A DNA stretch of 64,000 nucleotides from Thermococcus sp. MAR1 (GTDB lineage Archaea; Methanobacteriota_B; Thermococci; Thermococcales; Thermococcaceae), in contig NZ_SNUF01000003.1 in assembly GCF_012027305.1 (NCBI RefSeq), forward strand, positions 1-64,000, read 5' to 3'. The notes under the pieces are model-generated. The model was not told where the DNA came from and did no database searches. It worked only from the letters and a program-made list of their open reading frames with translations. Below, piece by piece: positions 24,190 to 32,169 of the stretch. How positions within the stretch are numbered: position 1 is the first letter of the stretch; each line of letters begins with the position of its first letter. Position numbers and translations under genes: made by a program.

Positions 24190-25092
24190 TCAGACGAGGT
24201 TGTACCTCTGGAGGAGGAGCAGTTCGTCGAGGGTGAGCTTTTCACCCTTCTTGAACTTCTCAAGGGCCTCGACGGCCTTCTCGAAGCTGGCGTCCTTCTT
24301 GGAGCGCATCCTTGCGACGAGCCTGTAGGCTATGAGCTCCTTGTGCCTCTCGTCGTACTCCCTTATCTTCTTCTCGATCTCGCGGAGCTCCTTCCTGACC
24401 TCCTTGATCTTCTCGCGGAGCTCGACGACCTTGGCATGGTACTCGTCGGCCTCCTTCTTGACCTCGTCCGCCTGGTTGAAGGCCTTTATCATCTGCTCGT
24501 GGAACTGCTGGCTCTGGTTTGCTAACTTCTGTATCTCCATGCTTATTGCCCTCCTGGCCTTCTTGAGCTGGTCCACCTTCTTCCGGGTCTCCTGGAGCTT
24601 GGTGTGGAACCTCTGGGCCTGCTGAAGTATCTCGAGTTCGGTAGCAAGAACCTGAATCTGGTCAACTATCTGCTTCTCCCTCTCAGGAGTTATGTTCGGG
24701 TTGGTCTGGAGCTCCCACTCCAGCTTCTCTATGCGCTCCTGTATCTTCTCGGGCGGCATCTTAAGTCTGCGAAGCTGGTTGTACTCGTCCCTCTTCGTCC
24801 TGTATTCGAGTATCTCCTGGTAGAGTAGGTCAAGCTTCGCGTTTATTTCCTCGCGGTTTTTCTTGAGCTCCTGTATCTGCTGGTTGATTTCATCCCTTTT
24901 GGCTTTGTACTCGCGCCCCTTCTGGCGAAGCGCTTTGACCTCGTTGTTCTTTTCATCTCTCTTCTGAATCCAGATTTGAAGCTCCTTATCAAGCTCCTCC
25001 AGTTTGGCCCTTATCTCGTTTCTCTCCTTTTCAAGGGCCTCTATCTCCCTCTTGATCCTCTTAATTTCCTCTGGGTCCACTTTCGCTTGCAT
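24190..25092 (-). CDS. Archaeal coiled-coil protein (COG1340 type)
   Basis: The 300-aa protein is almost entirely heptad-repeat coiled coil, rich in Lys, Glu and Gln. A short break around PPEKIQERIEKLEWELQTNPNITPE (about 115-140) probably forms a hairpin turn. The last 50 residues ([27 protein letters not shown]) look like a small globular helical end. It matches the conserved archaeal coiled-coil family, sometimes mislabelled phosphoserine phosphatase. Nine bases separate it from arcS, so the two are probably co-transcribed. Function unknown. Confidence 0.8.
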   Translation of the reverse strand: MQAKVDPEEIKRIKREIEALEKERNEIRAKLEELDKELQIWIQKRDEKNNEVKALRQKGREYKAKRDEINQQIQELKKNREEINAKLDLLYQEILEYRTKRDEYNQLRRLKMPPEKIQERIEKLEWELQTNPNITPEREKQIVDQIQVLATELEILQQAQRFHTKLQETRKKVDQLKKARRAISMEIQKLANQSQQFHEQMIKAFNQADEVKKEADEYHAKVVELREKIKEVRKELREIEKKIREYDERHKELIAYRLVARMRSKKDASFEKAVEALEKFKKGEKLTLDELLLLQRYNLV

Positions 25093-25234
25093 CTCTCTTC
25101 CCCTTCCCTCTTTTTAGAACAGCGTTCTTCACTCCAAACATCTGGACTGAAAACGGCAAGAGTAAATAAAAACTTTTTGGCTGAAATTTTGCGAGTCGGC
25201 CAAAATAGGTGGGAGTAAGGGAAAACTTAATCCT

Positions 25235-26077
25235 TCAGGAACTCTCGCCCTTCTGGGTGTACGGCATGAACTCGACGGTGCCCCTCTGCTTCATCGGCTG
25301 CTTGTAGAGCTCCATTAAGGCATAGACCTCCTCGGGAACATCTGTGCTCACGTGGAGACCGAGATCTTTTGCATGGTCGTAGGTTATCGGGTAGTCGTGG
25401 GTCCACCGACCCTCTGTTAGTATCTGAGCCAGCTCCCTGGCCTTCTCGTCTCCATAGCGATCCTTCAGGATACTGTAAACGAAGTCGCGAACCTGTTTGA
25501 TGGCCTTCTCAGCCACGTCCGCTAGGATTAGCGTCTGGTCGTCCACCTTGTCAACGCCCTTCCTCTCGACCGCTCTGACGATGCTTGGTCCGGGGTACTG
25601 GCCAAGCTGCGGGTCAACGGGGCCGAGGACCGCGTGGGGATCCATTATTATCTTGTCGGCGGCGAGGGCTATCAGCGTTCCGCCGCTCATGGCGTAGTGG
25701 GGGACTATAACGCGCGTTTCGGCCGGGTGATCATGGAGGGCCTTCGCTATCTGCGTGGCCGCTAAAACAAGCCCCCCAGGCGTGTGGATTATCAAATCAA
25801 TCGGCTTATCCTTAGGGGCGGAACGGATGGCTCTCAGGACTTCCTCACTGTCCTCGACGCTTATGAACTTGTAGAAGGGTATTCCGAAGAGTCCTATGCT
25901 TTCTTGCCTGTGAATCATTGTTATTACCGTTGATTTTCGCTTTTCCGAGAGTCTTTTGAGGAGCTTGGCTCTAGCCAGTTGCAGGCTCCTGTACTGCATC
26001 TGAGGCCACAGCAAGATGTACATGAAGAACAACCACCACAGCAGCGAACCGAAGAATCCGGTGGCGGCCTCGCTCAT
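25235..26077 (-). CDS. Membrane-anchored Clp-fold serine protease (SDH proteinase family)
   Basis: The 280-aa protein belongs to the SppA/ClpP-like serine dehydrogenase proteinase family. An N-terminal hydrophobic segment (about 8-25) anchors it. IHTPGGLVLAATQIA is the oxyanion-site strand, and the nucleophile is Ser131 in HYAMSGGTLIALAADKI. PHAVLGPVDPQLG follows, as in relatives. The lysine or histidine general base is not obvious from sequence. A GGTGAT site precedes the ATG. It is transcribed alone, between the coiled-coil and carbamate kinase genes. Confidence 0.83.
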   Translation of the reverse strand: MSEAATGFFGSLLWWLFFMYILLWPQMQYRSLQLARAKLLKRLSEKRKSTVITMIHRQESIGLFGIPFYKFISVEDSEEVLRAIRSAPKDKPIDLIIHTPGGLVLAATQIAKALHDHPAETRVIVPHYAMSGGTLIALAADKIIMDPHAVLGPVDPQLGQYPGPSIVRAVERKGVDKVDDQTLILADVAEKAIKQVRDFVYSILKDRYGDEKARELAQILTEGRWTHDYPITYDHAKDLGLHVSTDVPEEVYALMELYKQPMKQRGTVEFMPYTQKGESS

Positions 26078-26124
26078 GTTATCACCGAATAAAGAAGGAA
26101 GGGGAGATATTTATAGGCTTTGGT

Positions 26125-27072
26125 TCAGCCCTTTATGACCTGGGTTCCGGTCTTTCCCTCAAGGGCCTCGACGGCCTTCTCGAGGTGGGCTATAACCGCC
26201 CTTTCCCCGCCCCACTCGACGAAGCGCATGGCAGCTAGAACCTTCGGCCCCATGCTCCCCTTTTTGAAGTGCCCTTCCTCATAGTACTTCTTCAGCTCCT
26301 CGACGGTGACCCTCTCGAGCCACTTCTCGTTGGGTTTGCCGAAGTTTATAGCGGCACCATTCACATCGGTCAGAATCATGAAGATATCAGCGTTTACCTC
26401 TTCCGCCAGTCTTTCTCCTGCCAAGTCCTTGTCTATAACCGCCTCGACGCCCTTGAGCTGGCCGTCCTCCTCGATGACGGGAACCCCACCGCCCCCGCTG
26501 GCTATAACGATGAAGCCCTTCTCCACCAGGTCAACTATCACCGGAGCCTCAACGTGGCCCTTTGGATCGGGGCTCGGCACTACTCTTCTCCAGCCCCTGC
26601 CGGAGTCCTCTATGACGACCCAGCCCTTTTCCTTCGCGAGCTTTTTGGCCGTCTCCTCGTCGTAGAAGGGCCCAACCGGCTTGCTCGGGTGCTGGAATGC
26701 TGGATCGTCCTTGTCAACGATGGTCTGGGTTACTATCGTCGCCACGGGCTTGTCTACCCCCCGCCTCTTCAGCTCGTTCCTTATCGCCTGCTGTATCATG
26801 TACCCTATCTGGCCCTGGGTCATTGCTCCAGCCACATCCATCGGCTGGGCAGGAATGCCGTGAGTAGCCTGACCGGCGTCCATGTGGAGGAGTAAAGCAC
26901 CGACCTGGGGACCGTTACCGTGGGTGATTACAACCTCGTAGTCACCGTCAAGTATTATATCCACTATCTGCTTGGCCGTCTTCATGACGTTGGCCATCTG
27001 CTCCTCGTAGGTTCCCCTCTGGCCTCGCTGGAGAATAGCGTTACCGCCCAAGGCTATAACAACCCTCTTCAT
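26125..27072 (-). CDS. arcC: Carbamate kinase
   Basis: The 315-aa amino acid kinase-fold enzyme interconverts carbamate and ATP with carbamoyl phosphate. In Pyrococcus this enzyme was first described as a carbamoyl phosphate synthetase and feeds citrulline and pyrimidine synthesis. Landmarks are [51 protein letters not shown] and [14 protein letters not shown]. The ATG at 27072 follows GGAGGTGA by five bases. It is monocistronic. Confidence 0.94.
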   Translation of the reverse strand: MKRVVIALGGNAILQRGQRGTYEEQMANVMKTAKQIVDIILDGDYEVVITHGNGPQVGALLLHMDAGQATHGIPAQPMDVAGAMTQGQIGYMIQQAIRNELKRRGVDKPVATIVTQTIVDKDDPAFQHPSKPVGPFYDEETAKKLAKEKGWVVIEDSGRGWRRVVPSPDPKGHVEAPVIVDLVEKGFIVIASGGGGVPVIEEDGQLKGVEAVIDKDLAGERLAEEVNADIFMILTDVNGAAINFGKPNEKWLERVTVEELKKYYEEGHFKKGSMGPKVLAAMRFVEWGGERAVIAHLEKAVEALEGKTGTQVIKG

Positions 27073-27201
27073 GAGCATCACCTCCGGGGTGTATAGATAC
27101 GCGGGGGAGGATAAAAACGTTCGTTAGGAGCCAGCCCTGTTCACTGGAAAAAGGTTCGGGAGGAGGGAAGATAAGTTGGCAAAGGTAAAGCTAACGGGCC
27201 C

Positions 27202-29361
27202 TCATTCCTCCGAGAGGTGGCGGAGCAGCTCCCCCACGGTCACCTCCGAGGGCACGTCAATGAAACCCCACGGAACGAATTGAGGCCTCGCCGTCCAGTG
27301 TGAAGACGGTGGCCAGGAGCGCATGACGTAGACGTGCCAGGCACCTTCGTCCTTTGATATCCATCCGTACATGTGGTAAACGTCCCAGTACTCCAGACGA
27401 ACCTCAAAGCCCAGCCTCTGGAGGACCCTCCTGAGATAGTTCCCAACCTCTAGAGTGTGGGGCTCCCGGTAGCGGGGATTCCTTTCCTCCACAGCGAGGA
27501 TTATCTCGACCTTCCTTCCGTCGAAGTACCAGGTTCCGTTGATTCTCTCAAGGGTGTGGTTCGTGCCGTTGAGCATGAGTTTCGCCTTCTCCATTCCCTC
27601 CTCAAAAAGGGCCATGCCGTAGTCGGAGTTCCCTCCCTGAGTTAGGTTGAAGGCCCCGTAGAGGTTCTCCACGATGCCTTCCCCCGGATGAAACGGGCCA
27701 AGCCTGTCGAATGCCGGAAGTGCCCCGGGAATCCCCGAAGCGAGCTCGCTCCTGTTGATGAGGTAGTTGAGGGCGAGCCTCACCTCCCTGATGGCGAACG
27801 GGTTGAAGTGGGGCTTTCCATACTCGTCCGTTATCACTGGAAGACCGTTCTCCCCGTAGGGATTCAAAACTGCACCGTACACACCATCGGAGGCACGGTA
27901 GAGTTTGATCTTTCCCTCCTTGGCGTACTCCTGCAGTTTCTGGTAGTAATCGGTCGAGTAACCCTTCAAGAAGACGTCGTATTCACCGGCGGCAACTTTC
28001 TCTATGAGTCTGTCCGCGTAAGATGTTCCCACGCAGTATATCGTCTTGGCGCTCCCCTCCGTGGGCAGGATCTCTCCAACAACGTCCCGCCATCCCTTGA
28101 AGCGCTCCATCCTGTAGGAGATCTTCTCCGGCGCCGCCTCGACGAAGACGTAGGGACCGTTCCCGATGAGGAAGTGGCCGTAGATGCTGTGGAAGGTTCT
28201 GTCGAGGATGAGCCTGACGAAGGCCTTTCCCCAGTCTATCCCGGGGATATCCGGCCCTTTTCCTGTCATCAGCTTAACGATGACTCTATCGAGGTCCTCC
28301 AGAGACTTGTTGTCGAAGAGGTCTACCGGATAATCGTCCTCTGGATAGCCCCAGCTTGAGAGCTCCTCAGGGATGAAAACGTAGTTGGTGCCGTATATCC
28401 CATAGCGTTCCTCATTCGCCACCAGCTCACCCATGGCCCAGTAGAGCTCCCATGGGAGCTGCGGGTAGAACAGGTATTTACTGGCTAGGAGATCGTCCAC
28501 CAGTGGCTCCCTTGCCCTCAGATAGACCGTGTACGAGTTCCCATTGAAGGAAAATCCCACGATGTTTGACAGGTTCTCCGCGAGTTCCAGCTTCGGTTCG
28601 TAGTAGGGGTCGCCCTGGAAGTCTTCGTAGGCCCAGGTGTAGAGGAACGCAATGTAGTTCTTGATGTCCTCTCCAGTCATCCACGCCCCGTTCTGCCACT
28701 GGCCGAGGCCACAGCGGTAGGTTATCGAGACGCTGTAATCCTCGCTTCCATTAACACTCACCCATCCCAAAGTCTGGTTGTAGAGAACCACCCCCGATGG
28801 AACGGTTCCGGATTTTTTGCTTATCTCCCAGGTGCACCTGTACGGGACGTACGTGCCGTTGAATAGATAGGTACCCCTGTCGAATGCCCTGCTGAGAAAC
28901 TGCGCAGGATAATGGTCGAGACCCGCTACTGGGTTGAAGGGCCTATGGACGCCGCAGGTGTATACCATGAACGCAGCCCTTAAAAGCCCGTCAGCTGTTT
29001 TGGCAGTCATCGGAGTCCATCTGACGTCGAAGCCCCTGTAAGGACTGTAGAAGGGGCTTTCCACACGACTGCCGGCTATGTAAAACCTTCCTGCATCGAT
29101 GAGCGCTATCCTCGTGCTTTCGTAGGCCTGTAGGGCCGCTATGAGTCTCATCACGTCCCGGTACTGAGACTCGTCGCTCACGTTGTTCCTGGCGAACTCT
29201 ATGAGACCGTGCATCGTGAGGTTCGAAATCTCCCCAACGGAGCCCCAGTCACGGTAGTACTCAAGGCCGAGGAGCTTGAAGGGGTCACTCCTGTCCGCAT
29301 GCATCGTGGGAAGAGCCGTCAGAAGGAGTATAACGACTGTAACAGCGGCCGCCCTCCTCAT
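27202..29361 (-). CDS. Secreted family 5 ABC substrate-binding protein (OppA-like), orphan
   Basis: The 719-aa protein has a signal peptide (RRAAAVTVVILLLTALPTMHA) and the extended OppA/DppA fold. Segments such as RWTPMTAKTADGLLRAAF, GEDIKNYIAFLYTWAY, NGPYVFVEAAPEKISYRMERF and FAIREVRLALNYLINRSELA match peptide- and sugar-binding family 5 proteins. Many Thermococcales paralogues carry a Thr-rich linker and C-terminal membrane anchor; here the protein ends directly after the lobe, and no lipobox cysteine is visible. No permease or ATPase gene is adjacent. The ligand is unknown. A GGTGAG site precedes the ATG. Confidence 0.83.
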   Translation of the reverse strand: MRRAAAVTVVILLLTALPTMHADRSDPFKLLGLEYYRDWGSVGEISNLTMHGLIEFARNNVSDESQYRDVMRLIAALQAYESTRIALIDAGRFYIAGSRVESPFYSPYRGFDVRWTPMTAKTADGLLRAAFMVYTCGVHRPFNPVAGLDHYPAQFLSRAFDRGTYLFNGTYVPYRCTWEISKKSGTVPSGVVLYNQTLGWVSVNGSEDYSVSITYRCGLGQWQNGAWMTGEDIKNYIAFLYTWAYEDFQGDPYYEPKLELAENLSNIVGFSFNGNSYTVYLRAREPLVDDLLASKYLFYPQLPWELYWAMGELVANEERYGIYGTNYVFIPEELSSWGYPEDDYPVDLFDNKSLEDLDRVIVKLMTGKGPDIPGIDWGKAFVRLILDRTFHSIYGHFLIGNGPYVFVEAAPEKISYRMERFKGWRDVVGEILPTEGSAKTIYCVGTSYADRLIEKVAAGEYDVFLKGYSTDYYQKLQEYAKEGKIKLYRASDGVYGAVLNPYGENGLPVITDEYGKPHFNPFAIREVRLALNYLINRSELASGIPGALPAFDRLGPFHPGEGIVENLYGAFNLTQGGNSDYGMALFEEGMEKAKLMLNGTNHTLERINGTWYFDGRKVEIILAVEERNPRYREPHTLEVGNYLRRVLQRLGFEVRLEYWDVYHMYGWISKDEGAWHVYVMRSWPPSSHWTARPQFVPWGFIDVPSEVTVGELLRHLSEE

Positions 29362-29423
29362 CTCTCACCACGTTCCATGGTACGAACTTATGATAAAAAA
29401 GAGTTTCGGTATGGGGTGGAACT

Positions 29424-30686
29424 TCAGAGGTACCACTCTGAAAAGTTACCGAGGCCGAGCCTCTCAAGGGTTTTCATGACCCCCAGGGCTATGCCCTCAA
29501 CCTCGATTCCCCCCGGCGGCTTGTATGCATCGCCTACGATGTAAACGTCCTCCACTGGGAAGTCCTCAACGGTCTGGCCGCTGGCGACCCTGTTAACGGG
29601 ATTCCCATCGAGGTAGGTCTGTACCAGCAGGAGTTCTCCCTCGCTATCGAGGTTCGGGAAGATTCTGTAGATGTCTTCGATGCCCTTTCTCTGTTCTGCC
29701 TTGACGTTCCTGCCCTGCAAAGCGTGGTGGAGCATTACCAGGGTATAACCTTCCTTGGCCAGCTCGGGAGAAAGGCTTGAAGGCTCGTTGTAACCATTTA
29801 TCCTCTCGGTGTCGAGGGTGAAGACGACGGTGTTCCCTATCCTTGGCCCACCCTTCAGTGCCACGTTGTACTTTATCCCCTCGCTCGGCTTGAGGGAATC
29901 AACGCGCTTGAGGTAATTTTTCTCGAAGTTCTCCCTTCCGATAAGCTCAACGGTTTCTTTTATTCCGATGTTGGAGATGAGAACATCGTAGGCGAACTCC
30001 TCACCGTCTGCCGTGATGACCCTCTTCGCCTCGGGGTCAACTTCGACGGCCCTTTTCCTAGTGAGGATTTTTCCGCCTTTGGATTCAGTTATCCTTGCCA
30101 GCTCCCCGGTTATCGCCCTACACCCGCCCTTGACCAGTCCGGGCCCGCCCCACCTCAGGGCAGCCTTTATCTCCCTCGCCAGCTCACCAGCAGGAACTTC
30201 TAGGACGCTGTCGGCCCAGCCGAGGAAGCTCTTGATGAAGAGGTCAACGAACTCGTTGTCGCCTATCCTTTCCCTTATCCATTCTCTCCCGCTCGTCTCG
30301 GCCTCTTCTCCCTTCGGCAGTTTGTTCCTCTTGATGTCGAGCAGGAGCTTTGTAGCCCTTGCCTTCTCGGTAAAGCTCAGGTACTTCCAGCCATCGCGAT
30401 AGTGGAAGGTTCTCCCGTTGTAGAAAATCATGCCCTTTGGATTTGAATTGACGATTTGAACGTTTGCGTTGAGGAGCTTAAGGAGGTGAGCCAGAGGTCC
30501 GTCCTCACCGTGGGGAAGCATGTGGAACGCTCCAGTAGAGAGGCCGAAGCCTTTGTAGTCAAGGTTGGTGAAGCGACCGCCAGTGTAGGGGGCTTTTTCA
30601 AGGACGGTAACTTGGTAGCCGTTTTTGGCCAGGAACGAGGCCGTCAGAAGGCCGCCGATTCCGGAGCCTATTACAATACTTTGCAT
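29424..30686 (-). CDS. CrtI/phytoene desaturase-like FAD-dependent oxidoreductase
   Basis: The 420-aa flavoprotein has the dinucleotide-binding motif VIGSGIGGLLTASFLAKNG at its very start, the CrtI-type YTGGRF loop, GAFHMLPHG, and the C-terminal FAD contact DVYIVGDAYKPPGGIEVEGIA. Family members desaturate, saturate or isomerise isoprenoids. A role in archaeal lipid or polyprenol reduction is possible but not shown. I chose the ATG at 30686, four bases after AGGTGAT; the longer frame to 30800 runs into low-GC intergenic DNA. It converges on the peptide-binding protein gene only by strand order, not by overlap. Confidence 0.82.
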   Translation of the reverse strand: MQSIVIGSGIGGLLTASFLAKNGYQVTVLEKAPYTGGRFTNLDYKGFGLSTGAFHMLPHGEDGPLAHLLKLLNANVQIVNSNPKGMIFYNGRTFHYRDGWKYLSFTEKARATKLLLDIKRNKLPKGEEAETSGREWIRERIGDNEFVDLFIKSFLGWADSVLEVPAGELAREIKAALRWGGPGLVKGGCRAITGELARITESKGGKILTRKRAVEVDPEAKRVITADGEEFAYDVLISNIGIKETVELIGRENFEKNYLKRVDSLKPSEGIKYNVALKGGPRIGNTVVFTLDTERINGYNEPSSLSPELAKEGYTLVMLHHALQGRNVKAEQRKGIEDIYRIFPNLDSEGELLLVQTYLDGNPVNRVASGQTVEDFPVEDVYIVGDAYKPPGGIEVEGIALGVMKTLERLGLGNFSEWYL

Positions 30687-30768
30687 AGTTATCACCTGTG
30701 AAACTTCAGGGTCCTTAGATGCCTTTGTATGAGACATTACAGAGCTTGTTAGAATTATACGGCTATCG

Positions 30769-31779
30769 TTAGTCTTCCTTTGGTGATAATTGAATCTCAA
30801 GTTCTAATTGTTCTCCAACAAACAATCTAGGGTTTCTTTTTATTTGTATCTCAAGTCTCTTTCCATCGTCTTTAAGTCTATACTTGTACTTAAGAGGACT
30901 TCTATGACTACTCCGGATTTTTACCCATCCTCTATCCTGCTTATATATTGCCCCTCTTGGCCATAGATTATGTTCTTCTGTAAGCTCAGAGAAATCTATT
31001 GAAAATGTTATCTTTTCTGTTGGGACTACTATTAAATATCCAAACTTAAATGTCGGTAGTTTTCCGTTTTCGATGTATAGGATGTAACCTTCCTTAGACT
31101 TTCTTATAACTTTTGTAGTTATATCCCTGCCAATCTTAATATTTTGGAGCATTTCTTCGTCATTGTCCATTTTTATTTCTATATCTAGCCTAATCCACTT
31201 AGGTGAGATTGATATGAATTTGCATCTGTCGTTATCAATGCCATTCTTGTCTATTAGTGTAAAAACTTTATTCCCAATAGAAACTGATACACTTTCGAAG
31301 TTAGTTTTATCGCACTTTCCATAAAGAACGTCAAAATGATATACATCAAAAAAGTCCTTCAAATCATCTCGTATAATTTGCCCCTCTCGTATCTCTTCAA
31401 TTTTGAGTCCATATGTGTATCTGGTTTCGGTGGTGTTATCAGTCCCTGTCTCTTTCTTAATTCCCAGTAGCTTGAGATTAAGCTTAATGTTTTCTGCGAT
31501 ATAGGGATATCCTTCGTATCTCTCTTCGATTTCAATATAAGATACTACCGTGGCTAGAAAATACCCAGCTCCATAACTTGCGATGAATCCAGTGAACGTT
31601 GCAAGAGGTAATTGCGTAGCATATAACTCATTATTAATATAGTGCCCATAGAACATTAAAACTAAGGTCATGATTAAAAGTGTCAATAAAATCACTTGGG
31701 CATGTTTAAATGAGAAAATGAAAAAATTATGAACTTTTTGTGATCGTATTAGTTCATCCCTACTAAGAATTCTGGGCAT
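30769..31779 (-). CDS. Uncharacterised low-GC membrane protein
   Basis: I do not recognise this 336-aa protein. Two hydrophobic helices lie near residues 25-45 (AQVILLTLLIMTLVLMFYG) and 58-82. A soluble domain of about 250 residues follows, rich in Lys, Ile and beta strands (IKIGRDITTKVIRKSKEGYILYIENG). Base composition is far more AT-rich than the neighbours, pointing to recent transfer. It is encoded 12 bases after a 72-aa gene with the same composition, so the two form a unit. GGGGA precedes the ATG. A sensor or defence-type membrane effector is conceivable, but nothing in the sequence proves it. Confidence 0.65.
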   Translation of the reverse strand: MPRILSRDELIRSQKVHNFFIFSFKHAQVILLTLLIMTLVLMFYGHYINNELYATQLPLATFTGFIASYGAGYFLATVVSYIEIEERYEGYPYIAENIKLNLKLLGIKKETGTDNTTETRYTYGLKIEEIREGQIIRDDLKDFFDVYHFDVLYGKCDKTNFESVSVSIGNKVFTLIDKNGIDNDRCKFISISPKWIRLDIEIKMDNDEEMLQNIKIGRDITTKVIRKSKEGYILYIENGKLPTFKFGYLIVVPTEKITFSIDFSELTEEHNLWPRGAIYKQDRGWVKIRSSHRSPLKYKYRLKDDGKRLEIQIKRNPRLFVGEQLELEIQLSPKED

Positions 31780-31791
31780 TTTTGTTCCCCA

Positions 31792-32010
31792 TTACTGCTG
31801 GTGTATAGCATTCTTGAGAAGCTCTTCTATATATTCTTTTGGAATAGTTATCTTAATTCCGTCTTTAGTGGACTCTATCTTCACTTTCCCAAGGTCGTCG
31901 TATAGTATTATTTGTCCTTGGTTAAATTCAAAATATGGGCATGCTCCAACTCCACATAGATATATCCTACCGGAATGAGGAAGTGTTAACTTCTTCACAG
32001 TAAATCTCAT
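31792..32010 (-). CDS. Small low-GC protein, first gene of the AT-rich pair
   Basis: The 72-aa protein has an N-terminal beta-rich half with two cysteines five residues apart (LCGVGACPYF) and a C-terminal helix (PKEYIEELLKNAIHQ). It matches nothing I know. A strong GGGGGGTGA site precedes the ATG, and TATA-like TTTTTAAATAGG lies at about 32042-32053, giving a normal promoter for the pair. The low GC content matches its downstream partner. Confidence 0.6.
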   Translation of the reverse strand: MRFTVKKLTLPHSGRIYLCGVGACPYFEFNQGQIILYDDLGKVKIESTKDGIKITIPKEYIEELLKNAIHQQ

Positions 32011-32169
32011 CTAGTCACCCCCCAACAATATTACTCTTAACCTATTTAAAAATTATGGTCGAAGATTTTTATTAGGTGCGGATTTTATAAAAATTTTCGA
32101 CTTAGACCGGTTATTTAAGAATATTTTTAGAATAATCACCGTTAATTTCCTGGATTTTATATAAAAACT

